In this document: one piece after another, positions 36,691 through 48,333 of the stretch
Layout of the letters: each line of letters starts with the position of its first letter
Position numbering within the stretch: position 1 is the stretch's first letter
Source of the DNA: Diploscapter coronatus
Taxonomy: Eukaryota; Nematoda; Chromadorea; Rhabditida; Rhabditidae
Direction of reading: 5' to 3'
Assembly: GCA_964036155.1 (NCBI GenBank)
Contig: OZ038422.1
Coordinates: forward strand, 496,001 to 560,000
Length of the DNA stretch: 64,000 nucleotides
The notes under the pieces: model-generated
The model's input: the letters and a program-made list of their open reading frames with translations, nothing else
What the model was told of the DNA's origin: nothing
The model's database searches: none
Position numbers and translations under genes: made by a program

Positions 36691-37074
36691 GCAAAACTCG
36701 CTTTTGCTTCTCGAATAAATTCTTTTCTTTGTGTTAATGTGAAATTTGTGAAAATAATCATTATAAAAAAAAATGTATCTCCTAAATAAATTGTGTGATT
36801 AATTGCATTTTTGAAGACGATAAGAGAAGACATTTTATGAAGCTCGAAAAATAATCTTTTCAGAAGTAAAATCTCTTGATCATGATCAAATGATACCGAA
36901 ATCGAGTGAAAATAAATTATCATTTCATTGGAGAATTTCAAGTTTGGTTTGAAGAATCAGGTAAGAAGAAACGAATTCCGAGGACCTCTTGGTACGTTTC
37001 TTTTCCTTCGATCGCCCTGAAATGCTATTCATCATCAATTTTTCTTGAGGTTAATAACGCGTTGAGCTTCAATT

Positions 37075-37179
37075 TAACTGCGTAATCTTTCCTCCCAAAT
37101 GTTCTTTCTTTCTTTTTCATGCACTATTTCTAGTTTTTTTTTCGCTCCCGCACTTTGGGAGGAAAGATTATGCAGCTTA
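37075..37179. repeat. Hairpin element, GTAATCTTTCCTCCCA ends
   Basis: Inverted ends AACTGCGTAATCTTTCCTCC and GGAGGAAAGATTATGCAGCT around a T-rich loop with a CACTATTTC motif. CAATTTAA lies outside both ends. It lies between the zinc-finger gene and gene C. Confidence 0.65.
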
Positions 37180-37558
37180 ACAATTTAAATAATAGATACG
37201 GCAATATTGAGTAAGAATAGAGAATAAAAACACGACGTAATTTTAGCATCGTAATGGTAATGGAAATTTCTAGCATAATTTGAAGATCTACTTCACAGAA
37301 ACAGACCTAGGGAGGGATTTGAACCGAAGCGATGACAAATTCGATATAAAATATGTCAGTTTCTATTGTAATCTACCCCCGTATATTTTTTGAATCCGCC
37401 TCAAAACCTCCCTAAGACTGTGCAGAAAGATGAATGTTTCGTAAGAAAAATTAAGTGAGTAGCAGAAATGTGGAATAAGACAGTAACTTTTCTCTTCGGA
37501 TTTGCATCAAATGAACTGCGCTGTTAATAAATTGAATAAATCCATAAAATCGCTGTAC

Positions 37559-39911
37559 CTGTTTAGCGGCCTGAATGACGAGTTTGAGCAGCGCAAAGAT
37601 GACGTTGGCGACGGTCGCGTCCAGCGGATCTAGAATCGTTCGCCGCAACGCCTTCGGACTTGTCCGATAGTCGAAGCTCTGGAAGAAAATGCAATTTTAA
37701 AAATAAAGTGATCTTTAACTTGTTTTTTTTCTTATAAAATATTCGAGGATGATTTTACGAATACGTTTCATTTCATTATTAGTCTAAATAATTCTAGAGA
37801 AAATCGCGCAATAGTATCGTAAATATGAAAAGTAAAAAAATAACGTTCAAAAATTTATAAATATTTATACATCCATTCTGGACAGCTCGCTCATGTCCAA
37901 GTCGATGGCATTGACTTGTGTCGGCTTCATGAGGGCTTGCAGAGCGGGAAACTGGAACACGACCAGCACGTGGTGGGCGCGAGCGATTGGGCGAGGCTCC
38001 CTTAGATTAATCAAAATGAACATTTAGTATATTATTTTAAATCTGTGTATAGCTTTATAAAAACTAAAACCACCCATTATTTTATGCTTCTTTTCTTCGG
38101 ATTTCGAAAATATCGAATATACCGACCTTTTCCTTCTGCTGTTTGCGATTTTGCCGGAGGACTTCGCCGATCAAATAATCGAGATGTTGAGTGACGGACA
38201 CGTTCAGGCGTATGTCATTGCAGTGATGCTAAATTCGGAAGGCCAAATAACGCTCTTTCACTACTTCAACATTTTTAGGAAACTTCAAAATGGTACAATT
38301 TCTAGTTTATAGATCTTTAAAGTTTTTGGTGATATTTTAGATATTTTTTTACTTTTTGATTTTTCCAAATCTCACCTGAACCCTGAGCACTTTGCCCATG
38401 ATGTCCGTCGTTTTCAGGGTCGCATCTTCGGTGAAGCTCCACACCAACTTCGAACTTTTCAGTTGTTCCTAAAACTAGCGTTTTCTTAGTTTGAAAATTT
38501 CTAGGCAACAACTATATGACGGAAGGCGGAGGGCTTAATTAGGAGACACAATTTTTTAAATACCCTCCGTCATTTAGTAGAATGCCAGATTTTTAGTATT
38601 TTTGAAAATATCTTCATCCGAACAGTTCAGCATATCATTTAAGAAAAAAGATCTCGAAGAAAGTCGTGAGTTTCTGAACGATGAAAATGAAGTCTTCAAT
38701 CGTATTTCGAGCGACGATCATCTGCATATCCTCCCACGCACCCAACACGTGCAGACAGATCACTGCTTTTGTCACCACCTGGAAAAATACATAACATTTT
38801 ATTTTCGAATTCCATAAAATTAGCATAAAAATCTAAATGTAGACAGATTAGCAAGAATTTAATTGCTGTTTCCATAATTTTGTCCGATTTTTATTGATAT
38901 GGCCTGAATTTTCAGATACGAAAATGTAAGGGTACTCTTTTGAAGCATTCTTGCTTCTCGTTTCAAAATTTGATAAAGTAGTTTTCCGAAAAAAAACATT
39001 TTTTTAGAGAAAAAATTCTCACCATTTTCCCGCTTGCATTCCTCGTTTCCTCAGTTCTGTATTCGTCGTGCAGCCTCAAAGTCGGGCCGACGCAGTGTGC
39101 GACGAGCACTTTGCGAGTCATCCACTCGATTCGCACCGACAACAGTTTGAATTCGATGGAGGCTGAGCTGTGGGGAATCGCCTGAAATATCCGTATAAAA
39201 TGCACGATATGAATTTTAACAAATTTTAATTGAAATATTTCATTGTTCTTTCGATTGAACTTTGTTCCTAAATAAAATCTCTTTAAAGAATTCTGATATC
39301 GTCAACTTCTCATCGAAACAAAACCAAAGGCCAATTTTACTGACGAAGTTCAAATTTGAAGAGTTCATCAAGAGGAGGATAAGTTTCAAATAAATGGTTT
39401 GAGTTGAAACAAAATTGAGCGCGGCATCCAGGAAATGTCGTTTGTGAGCAACGGACATCTTCATCCCCCATTCAGCTCGATCTCGCCGCTGATCGCGCCA
39501 GCATGTGCGTGGAAGCGAGCCGATTTCAACTCGAAATTCGCCGTCACGTCACGTCGCGTTCCGTTTTCGAGGAGAGCTGCAATTTCATTCTCCTCTTCAA
39601 AATTATTTTTTTAAAATCAAAATTGTAGGACAAGAAAAGCGTTAGCAGTTCAGAATAATTCCTACTGTATCGGCCAAATAAAGTGCCACAGTTCATGTTA
39701 AAGAGCGCTGAGAAAGCGAGTTGGGAGCAATAGAAATAGAATGGGCACGCAACTTTTTCTACGTCTCTCGCTATTTTTTCAACACATGAACTTTCACTTA
39801 ATTTGGTCGAAATGATGATCATCTTTTAATTATGTTAATGTTCACCTTAGCAGAAGAACTGAACGTTCCCTTCCTGACCTCGATCAGCGTCTGGCCCATT
39901 GTGTTGCCCAT
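37559..39911 (-). pseudogene. Gene C: strand-rich protein, probably broken (unidentified)
   Basis: Six exons are all phase 0 and multiples of three or nearly so: 39023-39181 (SSASIEFKLLSVRIEWMTRK...HCVGPTLRLHDEYR), about 38690-38778 (TKAVICLHVLGAWEDMQMIV), 38376-38468 (SSKLVWSFTEDATLKTTDIM), 38127-38228 (RLNVSVTQHLDYLIGEVLRQ), 37871-37996 (HHVLVVFQFPALQALMKPTQ), 37559-37678 (ALRRTILDPLDATVANVIFA). The ATG exon 39846-39911 (MGNTMGQTLIEVRKGTF) follows a TTTTCAG acceptor, so the start is likely trans-spliced. The second exon (to about 39581) starts in phase, but a 5-bp tandem duplication (ACGTGACGTG) shifts its frame before ANFELKSARFHAHAGAISGE. No terminal exon was found. The alternating pattern hints at a lipid-transfer-type beta groove (BLTP/VPS13 class), but I could not confirm any family. 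Confidence 0.5.
38509..38580. repeat. Short hairpin, ATGACGGAAGGCGGAGGG ends
   Basis: TATATGACGGAAGGCGGAGG against CCCTCCGTCATTTA around a 30-bp AT loop. It lies in an intron of gene C. The terminal GGCGGAG/TTTAGTA motifs resemble the element at 44063-44152. Confidence 0.5.
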
Positions 39912-40073
39912 TTGAGCTTCGATTCAAAGCTGAAAAATAAATCTATTTCCGGAAAAATTCAAGGAGATATATATTTTTTAAATATCGAGCAGTTTTTAAC
40001 GTTCTCGCAAAATTAACCGATTATTTGAATAGCAAACATTTCGTAGTTTGCATTTTTCAAAAAAGAAATGATT

Positions 40074-40112
40074 TTACTATTGATTGAAGAGAACGCGTCG
40101 ATATTCAAAAAT
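40074..40112. repeat. Solitary end of the TATTGATTGGAGAG hairpin family
   Basis: TATTGATTGAAGAGAACGCG followed by TCGATATTCA matches one arm of the elements at 16576 and 59089. No partner arm is nearby, so this is a broken copy. Confidence 0.5.
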
Positions 40113-40630
40113 TGCGTAACTCAAACGTTCACTGATAGAAGGAAATGGAGGACAAAGTGAAAAAAAAAACTAATGGCAAAGATATCATTTTTCAACTAAA
40201 TGTAATAAATTGAGAAGGTTTGTACAGGATCTACAGATATTCGAGAAGGAGTGGGGCACTGTTAGTCCCCAAGCTCCGCTCCCCCGGAAAAATGCGTTTG
40301 TGGTAGAAACATGGTAGTTAGAAACCAAAAATTTGGGGAGGAAGTACCTTTCAAACCCAGAATGTCTCAAAAACTACCTATATCGACGATAAACTTGGTA
40401 AAATGGTTGTGTCAGAAATCAGGCCGCACTCGATTCCCTCCATTAACGAGCGCCCCCTTTGCGCGGGCAAGTTGCAAAAATCAGTGGGCGGGGCAAAACG
40501 TCCATATATCGTAGTCGTTTTTAGGCTCGGTTGAGTTTTCATTTTAGGATTTTTCGTAATTCTTTATTTTTCTGGAATTTCGTGTTTATTTTTGTTCAAT
40601 CCTGTTGTAGTAGTAAAGCCGCTAATTTCA

Positions 40631-40681
40631 GATACCCTCAACGACACCCTCAACGACGCCGACGCCCATCTTCAAATTTAA
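40631..40681 (+). other. Exon-like Thr/Pro-rich fragment
   Basis: Between a TTTCAG acceptor and a GTAGGT donor one frame reads IPSTTPSTTPTPIFKFK, built from two copies of ACCCTCAACGAC. No neighbouring exon could be joined to it, so it is either an orphan exon of a lost gene or chance. Confidence 0.25.
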
Positions 40682-41040
40682 GGTAGGTTTTTTTTTTTTA
40701 AACAGTCGAAATTGCTTTTTTAATGATCAATGAAATAGTGAGCTTGTTTTTTTTCTGAACTAGAAGATAACTTTCAAGGCGTAACCATTTTTCAAGTTGT
40801 GCTACTAGCCATCATTTTATTCGAAAATTCCTTACTTTCGGTCAAACAAGTTTTCAAATTTTGAATATAAACCTCTTCTCTAAAATAATTTTCCAAAGTC
40901 AGAAAATTACACGAATTCCCGATTTTTTTTTTTTGTAAATGATTCGAAATCGATTGGTGTGCCTGGCACCTTTATGGTGACCGTCAATTTTTTTTTTAAT
41001 AATATTTCGCAATTAACGCCACTCGCCCCTTTCTAATGAT

Positions 41041-41270
41041 ACCATTTTGACTGAGGGCCAACTAAATATGACTGAAAGGCGAATGTTCAAGGGTTGATTA
41101 ATTGTTGGAAAGGAATAAATCCGTTGCTGAAATTCCCAAGTTCTAGCAACTAACACACACAGCATTTCTTATACACTAACATCATTAGAAATGCACTAAC
41201 CCTCTGGCCCATTTCACCGGGCAATAAAGGAGTAAACAGCTAAAGAGGGGCTGGTAATTCGAAATTTTCG
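41041..41270 (+). repeat. Third, partial copy of the outer-arm sequence
   Basis: From GAGGGCCAACTAAATATG to GGGGCTGGTAATTCGAAATT this stretch matches 21490-21700 (same orientation) and the mirror 52026-52236. There are scattered substitutions and small indels (ACACACACAGC against ACACACGGACAGC). It shows that this block is a dispersed repeat and not unique to the arms. Confidence 0.85.
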
Positions 41271-41884
41271 TATTGTGATTGACAATACGATAAGTATCAT
41301 GTTAGAAAATATTTCGAAATTTGAATATCTTGAACTATTCTTTCCTAATTTTGTTATTGGTTCTAGTGTGCTTTTAAAAATATATTATCGATAATTTTAT
41401 TAGGAAATTTTTTTGTTAAGCTTTTCATTTTTTTGCTATGAATTTAAATATTTTTATGGTTTGGAGAAATAAATGGATTTAATCTAGAAACTTGCATGAA
41501 TTTATCAATTTTCAGTGTTTTTAATAAAGTTGGTGGGTAAGTCGGTGTTTTTATCCATGTTGCAAAGCGGCTCGTATAGAGAAGGGCGTGGTAAGCCATA
41601 GCTAAAGAGGAGAGTCGAGTGTATGCAACATAATTCTCGAAAGATGTATAGACACGAATGAAGATGGGTAAAAATTAATGCAATTTTTCAAAAATCAAAC
41701 GAGCAAAAATGAAATTCGAAAGGAAGACTTTTCTTGATAAAACAAATTTTGCTCAAAAAAGTATTCTGATGTTGTCGATCCGAACGTATCCCGTTTCGAG
41801 CCATTTTTCTGGTTCGTCTAAAAAAATCTTAAATATAAAAAATTGTTTAAAAAGCATAAATAATTCGACTTTTCTTAAAATAAC

Positions 41885-42112
41885 TAATGATCCGAAGATG
41901 GCCTGAACGCCAATACAAATTGGGAAAAGCATGGCATTTTAAAATGAGGACGTTCTAAAATTAGCAGATTTTTGCTCGAATGCGGCGAGGAAGAGGCAGT
42001 TTTGATGGCCTGTCTCAGCTGGATTCGGTTAGTTTTAAGGTAGAGATGCTCCGTGAAGATGTCCTGCTCGGCGTTGCACAGCGAGAAGCGTATCGGGTCG
42101 GATGATAGCTTC
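41885..42112 (-). pseudogene. Exon-like remnant, possibly gene A 3' part
   Basis: The minus frame reads SSDPIRFSLCNAEQDIFTEH, then LYLKTNRIQLRQAIKTASSS. Its amino-acid make-up looks coding. It lies downstream of the gene A exons on the same strand. No phase-consistent link to them was found. Confidence 0.35.
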
Positions 42113-42377
42113 AAATTTGAAACACCCCTTTCTCGCCACGGTGCTATGAGTTGTCCGGCCTAGCATTTTTCCTTTGCGCGAGGGGGGAGAAACAAGCGAG
42201 AGCGAGAGATAACGCGGGGAGAAGATAGGCAAAGAAAAACTGAAGGAGGAATGAAGAATGAAGAAGAAAGCAATGGTCGATTTTCGCAAAGGAGAAAGAA
42301 AAGCGATCAGTTTTCGCTAATTACCGTTAATTAATGCAATTAAGCTGGTTTTGCTTTACAGAAATTGCTAGAGCATG

Positions 42378-42620
42378 AATAGGGCTTTCGAAAGAGACCG
42401 GCATCACTGTGGAGCGATGCCTACAACGCACTCACGAACATGCCAAAAGTCAGCAAGCCGTTAAAGGCGCTGTTCATCGCCGGAAAACTCTAATTTCTTT
42501 TCTTTTTCGTGATTTCACCGGTGAAAAATGGCGAAAATGTGTGCAGGCAGCCTGTCTCGATCCTCTAATCATAAAAATTCCGAGACGCGACACTTCTGGG
42601 AGTGGGGAGATGGCATAACG
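42378..42620 (-). pseudogene. Exon-like remnant with a nonsense codon
   Basis: On the minus strand MNSAFNGLLTFGMFVSAL runs into TAG and then continues in the same frame as ASLHSDAGLF. The stop could be a TAC-to-TAG change within a conserved helix. A further piece (PEVSRLGIFMIRGSRQAACT) lies at about 42540-42620. It may belong to gene A. Confidence 0.3.
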
Positions 42621-42884
42621 TGCCGGTCAGCTCGTGCAGCGCTTAACTATGGAAACAGTAATTTCGAAACTTGCGCCTCCTGAACCGTTTTTCATGCGGT
42701 TTTTTGCATGAATAAACAAATTTACTCAGTTTCATGCTACAAAATGTCGAAAATTAGGTATTAGGTTGCAAAATTTGGCATCTATTCGGCCCCTAAAGTA
42801 TAGGGTTGGACCGACATTTTCAATTTGGAACTCGTCCGTGGGGAATTGACCAATTTCAGAGATTTTGGTGTCAAATGAATCCTT

Positions 42885-43155
42885 ATGACCGTAAGAAAAT
42901 TCGCTAGTATGATCTCGGCGAAATCCAAAGTGGTACGACTACAGTAACCAATTGAAGTGTCAAAATGCCCAAATTATCACAAATTTGCCATAAAATTTTC
43001 GGACATTTTCTGGAACTAGTTTTTTCTGGAGTATCGTAGAAGGCTGAAATTTTGCACACATAAACAACACATATAGACGAAAAATCGGTAGTATGATCTC
43101 GGCGAAATTCAAAATGGTACAGCTACAGTAGCCCATTGAAGTGTCAAAATCTGAC
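42885..43155 (+). repeat. Diverged direct repeat pair
   Basis: A block with TAGTATGATCTCGGCGAAAT, then a GGTACNNCTACAGTA motif, then CATTGAAGTGTCAAAAT, occurs at about 42903-42968 and again at about 43090-43150. The surrounding 42780-43240 has the same repeat-like composition as the arm edges; no gene was seen. Confidence 0.75.
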
Positions 43156-44062
43156 CCGATTTTTGGGTGTTTTTGAGCATTTTTGGACGATGTTCTGGAG
43201 CGTTCTAGAAGAGTTCCGGAGACAATCTTTTCGGATTCATGGATGGTTGTCCTCGATCTTTCAAGGAAAAAAGAATTATCAGTTTTCCTACATCACGAGC
43301 CACGCAGCACGCGTAAATGTAGTACGCACTTTTTGAACAAATCGGCGACTTTGGCAACAGTAATTTTTTTTTATTTTTCATCATTTTGTTCTGGAATTTC
43401 GATAAATATGCATTTTAGGTCTATACTCAAATATCGATAAAGAAAAAACCATACCTTATCGCGTAAATTTTCGAGAAAATCCTTTTCAAAGTTAAAAATC
43501 GCGATTTTGAGGATTTTCTTTACACTAGCAGGTGGTTGTAATTAAGTAATTATGAACTAATTATCGATAACTAGGGGTTTTCGAGGACGCTCTACACGAT
43601 GGTAACAAAAAAACCAGAAAAAACCGCGCGTTTCTACGTTACAGGTGGTTTTTCCCTTAAGTATGGGCAGAAAAGGGGGGAAAAAAGAGGGGTTTGGTCG
43701 CCGGACAATTTTACACTATCTCACAGCACCGTGCTCGCAATTTAAGGGATTTTTTTTAAATACAAAAACGCAGGTTTTTTTTTCAAACAATTCCAGAAAG
43801 AAGTCAATATATTCAAGAATGTTAAAATATCAATGTTTCAACAATTTCTAAAAAAAAAAAAAAAACTTTAAAATATCCTCAAAAATTACATGAAATCACG
43901 ATAAATCATTCTTTTCTCCTGAAAATCATATCAAATTTTACAAAATATAGGCCCACTAGTTTCCACCCTTTTTGGAGAATAGCATGGGAAAAGAAAGAAA
44001 AGAGGTGGAACTACAAGAGGCCCAAAACATTCGTCAAGTATACGAGCTAAATATTTTGGTAG
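43156..44062. other. Spacer DNA without genes
   Basis: Several poly-A and poly-T runs and a G-rich stretch (about 43670-43695). Short frames only, none bounded by splice signals that join to a neighbour. Confidence 0.4.
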
Positions 44063-44152
44063 TTACTAAATGGCGGAGTCTTTTCCACACTATTTCTTTC
44101 AAATTTCATCCTCTCGTCTATCCTTAACTATATCCGCTCCGCCATTTAGTAA
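44063..44152. repeat. Hairpin element, TTACTAAATGGCGGAG ends
   Basis: TTACTAAATGGCGGAGTC and its complement CTCCGCCATTTAGTAA enclose about 55 bp containing TATTTCTTTC. 90 bp in total, with 16 of 17 terminal bases pairing. Confidence 0.75.
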
Positions 44153-44227
44153 TTTCCAAGTATTTTTTATTAAAAAAAAACATCAAAAATTTCTCGAAAC
44201 AAAAGCCAATCGGATTTGCTCGTTCCC

Positions 44228-47200
44228 ATCAGTCAGGGTCATTTTGACCATTTTCGCGAGTGTTTCAGCTCGATAGGCTCGATCCAGCAGAGCGTAGTTC
44301 AGCGAGAGCACTTTGAAGAGCTGCAAGTAATTTAATTACCCATAATTATCTTGGAGTTAATTGCCTCCTAACTACTTCATCTAATTATCCCGAATAACAA
44401 TCTCGAAGTAAATTGCCCTAATTATTTTACTTAATTGCCTCCAGTTTGACAGAGAAATTCTTGCGTTCCAAGCATGTTTGCATCCACTTTGCCTGCTCTT
44501 TCAGAATCTCCAGATTTCGATCTGGCTGAAAAAGATCAATTTTTTCAAGAAACCGAATTCTCAAAAGGGTTTTTGCAAAAGAAAGTAGAAATTTACAAAT
44601 AATAATTTTTGGAAAAAAATAGACATCCAAGCATCTTACTTCTAGGCTATTATCGGGGATCAGAGGGAAGAGCAGACCCAGAACGCGAAGGGACTTCAGA
44701 GTGATGTTGTCACGCATGTTCTGGAAAGAGTTATTCGAATTTCAACCGAAAAGCACTCGGAATTATCACTGTAGAAATGTTCACTTTGAAAGATTTTTAA
44801 AAGGCATGTACTATAAAATGCCAATTTAGATTTGAATTTTCTTGAAATCTAAAATGTTCTTTTTTCTGAATGTCAACTTCTTCTTTAAAAAATTCCTACC
44901 TCATCAATTTGTCTGAGCAAAGACTGCTTCGCGGCCAGATACAGTACGCCGTTGAGGTTCGAGCCTTTCGTGAATCGCCTAGTGGAAGCGGCTCCAGAAT
45001 CTGGAATTTGTAATTCTTCGAGAACACAAAATTCTAAAACATCATTTTGTTCTAGAATATCAAATTCCTTTAGAACTGACCTCCAGAAGATTGCTCGACA
45101 TCGACTCTGTCGCATTGATCGCAGCGTCAATGACGGGTTTGATGACTTCCTTGCCGATAGTCTTCAGTCTCTTCTCGGCCCCGGATGCGTTTTTGCAGGC
45201 TCGGGAATTTCGATTTTTTTGTAATTGTGATTTTTCATTTTTTAAATCGAAATTAATTTTAGTGAATTTAAAATTTCATGATTTAAAACAATCTTCAAAC
45301 TAAACAAAAATTGTTCTAAATTACCTGGCGATCACCTCTCCATAATTGTTCAGATCGTTTTTTGTCAGTCTTCCACCGACGACTTTCGTGGCCAGAATCC
45401 TCCAAATGACGGCTTCGCCCAGTTTTGGCACCACGAGGACCGCGAATTTGATTCCTGAAGTGCTTCTTTTAACAACTATTTTTAAACAAAAAAAATCTCT
45501 AAATCTATCAATCCCTATAAAAAGGCGGCTAAGGTACCTCTAAAATTTGTTTGCCTGGGTATTTTGTCCTGCAAGACCATATTCCAGGTCCCCGCCGGTC
45601 TCATCACGAAAAGCCACCTTTTCCCTGGAAGATCGTTGCTCCATGGTTTCTGAAAATTTTTAAATAAATCCACTAGATCACAGATATTTCAGGCATTATC
45701 CAGGCCATAACTCCACAAGTGGTTAGCAAAAACAAACTTCAACACACCATTCTATTCTACCACCAACATAACCAAGGTTAGAAAGGTTTCGGAAACCAAA
45801 AACAAAGGTAAAAAAATCAACAAAAATCCTAAAAAAAAAAAATGACTTTTTGCTCGGATAAAATTCTTACCATAAATACCATAGAAAACAGCTCAACAAA
45901 TAGAGGGTTACCAAAAAGGAAACAAAAATCAACAGAAGGAAAAAATCCATTAGAACAAATGTATTCTTGACGAGTCTCGGCGAAAACCTTGGATATAGAA
46001 TTTTAGAATCAGGAAAAGTAGAAAGGGTGAATCTGAAAAGTGCAGCTATTGCAAGTTCTCGAAATTCTGCAAAATAACTGCGCACCTTTCATTTCCACAA
46101 AAATAATCCGACACGATGTGTAAAACTAGTTATCCTAACAAGGGTGAAAAGTGCAGCATTTTTGCACAAATTTTAAAAATCTGCAACTGTGCAGCACATT
46201 TTTCACTTGTCCTTTCTTCTCCAGTTCTTGTCGGCATCGGCATTTCCGTGGTGCGGCGTTCCGCAATTCGCTCACCAGACTTCGACCGACCGCCGACTAT
46301 TTCCAACCTGCAAAATGTTTAAATTAAGTACTCCCTTTCAGACATTAGTTGCCAATGCAACTCGCTCGAAATAGGATGGGAAATCAAGTGAACAAAAAGA
46401 TACAATCGCGCTCTTTTAATTTCTCATGTTATTTCGAGCGAGTTGCAAGAGTTGCATCGGCAGTTAACGTCTTAACGAGTCCTAAGGCTTTCTTTACTTT
46501 TTTTTCAATTTATTCTTCTATTTAATTAATTTACTTATTTTTTGTTTGTATTTTCGTATAAAAATTTTGAAAACATGGCATTAGAAATTTTTAAAATTGC
46601 ATTAGGTTTGAAAAAAAAAATTCGAAGCATCATCTATTTTTCCCATCTCTAATCTCTATTCATGAAATCATCAGTGCAAAGAAAAATCAATAACTTTGAA
46701 AAATCGGAATTTCGTTTAGAAATTTAAAAAAAAAAAAATAAATAAAAATCCTTACATCCTCCCACTTCTGCTCGTCATTTCTGTCGTCTCTTCTATCATC
46801 CCTGCCCCCGTTTGTCTCTGTTGAAGTCCCTGGGTCCTCGATTTTCGAAGTCTCGGTTGTCTCTGGACGATGGTGGTGCACCACGGAAGTCTTGGCGTGC
46901 TGAAGATTTTGATTAATAATTTTTATTCAAACAAATCACTTTAATCTCGAATTCATACTTATTATGAAATTTTTGCAAATCGTTTACCCTGCGGTCCGTC
47001 GCGATCGAAATGCCTGTTCGGAGCGGAACCCGGGCCAATGGAACCATCCTCTGCTTGCTGAAAACAACCAAGAAATTGAAATTATTTGTCTTTCTTCGAA
47101 ATTTTTCTCACGTCTCACAAGTTTTCAAGTAAAATGACGTTTATTGGCTTTCATTTGTATTCGTACTTTTTGTTTTCTGCACCCCCCACCCACTTTTTGA

Positions 47201-48333
47201 GGAGAGAGTAAGGAAGGAAGGTAGGAGAAAAGAAAAAAAGGTGGGCGTAGAATACAGGAAGCTGTACTTTTCAACAAAAATTGAAAAACATAAATCAAAA
47301 GTAAAACAAAAAACCACAATGACTTTCTCGAAGTTGTCCTTGAGCTCATCCTGGGTCTGCTCCATGAAGCTGAGCGCGTCCTCCTTCACATGCGCCCACA
47401 GCTTGACTTGACGCTCTTGCGCGGCACTAAAAGTTTTCCATTTTTGAAAAAACAACATTTTTAAAGGAAATTCTTCAAAGCCTGTTCTTTCAAAAACTCC
47501 CATTTCTGCTTACCGATGACATATCCCGAGGCCAGGTTGGGGATGACGAATCGAATGGTCTTCCTGCCCTCCGCCTGCTCGCGAATCATCGCTTGAATCG
47601 CCAATTCGGCGAGGCGCAACTGCAACAAAATCAATATTTATAGATTTTATATAATCTTCGAATAGTTTTTTCTTACTTTTTAAATATCAACCCGTTAGCA
47701 AGGCACCTTCCTAATTATCACAATTCATCCGAAAAATGTTTGAAGCACATTTCATTTTTAAAATCGAATTTTATCATTTTTTTTATTTTTAAGGGTTATC
47801 CAACCTTCTTATAATGAGCGAAAATCTGGACGAATTGGTGCATTTTGGAGCCGTCACCCCCTCCTTCTCTGTCGTCGTTGCCATTCTCCCATTCCTGAAA
47901 ATTTTCGCATTTTTCAATTAGCTAAAAATTGTTTAGTTTTTTTTTTTTTTATTTTGGAACTTGTGGTTTTAGAAATGAAGATAATTCTTCCTCGTTCCTA
48001 AAGTTAGATTTTTCAAAAATCGATATTTTTAAGATCCTGAATTCAGGCAACGAGTTCGGTGTTGCTCGTATTGAGCCCGGCTCCATATCTGAGCTTGTCG
48101 CCCGTCAACTTGATCAGCAGCTCCATGATCGTCTGGAAATATAAAAATAATAAATCAAAATAGGATTTTTAGAGAAATCATGAAAATTCATAAAATTTGA
48201 AGAAATCGATTCCTTTTTTTAATTTTTGTATCTGAGTTTCCTCCTCGATATCCCTCAAATTTCTGCCACATTTCCAAACACGAGGCCGATAATCCCCAGC
48301 GGGGTTGGCACCATCTGTGCAGCATTTTCTTGT
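44228..48333 (-). pseudogene. Gene A, right-arm copy continuing into the spacer (unidentified)
   Basis: Exons 48282-48333, 48052-48132 (TIMELLIKLTGDKLRYGAGL), 47805-47894 (KMHQFVQIFAHYKK), 47514-47619 (LRLAELAIQAMIREQAEGRK) join in phase. Next: about 47340-47430 (VKLWAHVKEDALSFMEQTQD), 46993-47064, 46755-46905, about 45545-45650, 45326-45455, then in the spacer 45081-45199 (KRLKTIGKEVIKPVIDAAIN), 44900-45000 (FTKGSNLNGVLYLAAKQSLL), 44640-44720 (NITLKSLRVLGLLFPLIPDN), 44431-44525 (LEILKEQAKWMQTCLERKNF), about 44228-44320 (KVLSLNYALLDRAYRAETLA). Helical, cytoplasmic-looking protein with a hydrophilic Arg/Asp/Gly middle. Frame problems: a 5-bp tandem duplication near 47410 shared with the left arm, a frame change inside 46755-46905, and a 1-nt mismatch between 45081 and 45000. 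I do not recognise the family. Confidence 0.5.
46337..46492. mobile_element. Hairpin element, CAACTCGCTCGAAATA family (right arm)
   Basis: Mirror copy of 27080-27235, with a few substitutions (for example CAGTTAACGTC against TAGTTGC...). Same family as 5371-5542. Confidence 0.65.

Noticed and set aside
37559..39911. Naming gene C as a BLTP1/lpd-3-type lipid-transfer protein
   Set aside because: Only the general beta pattern suggests it; no specific motif could be confirmed without a search.
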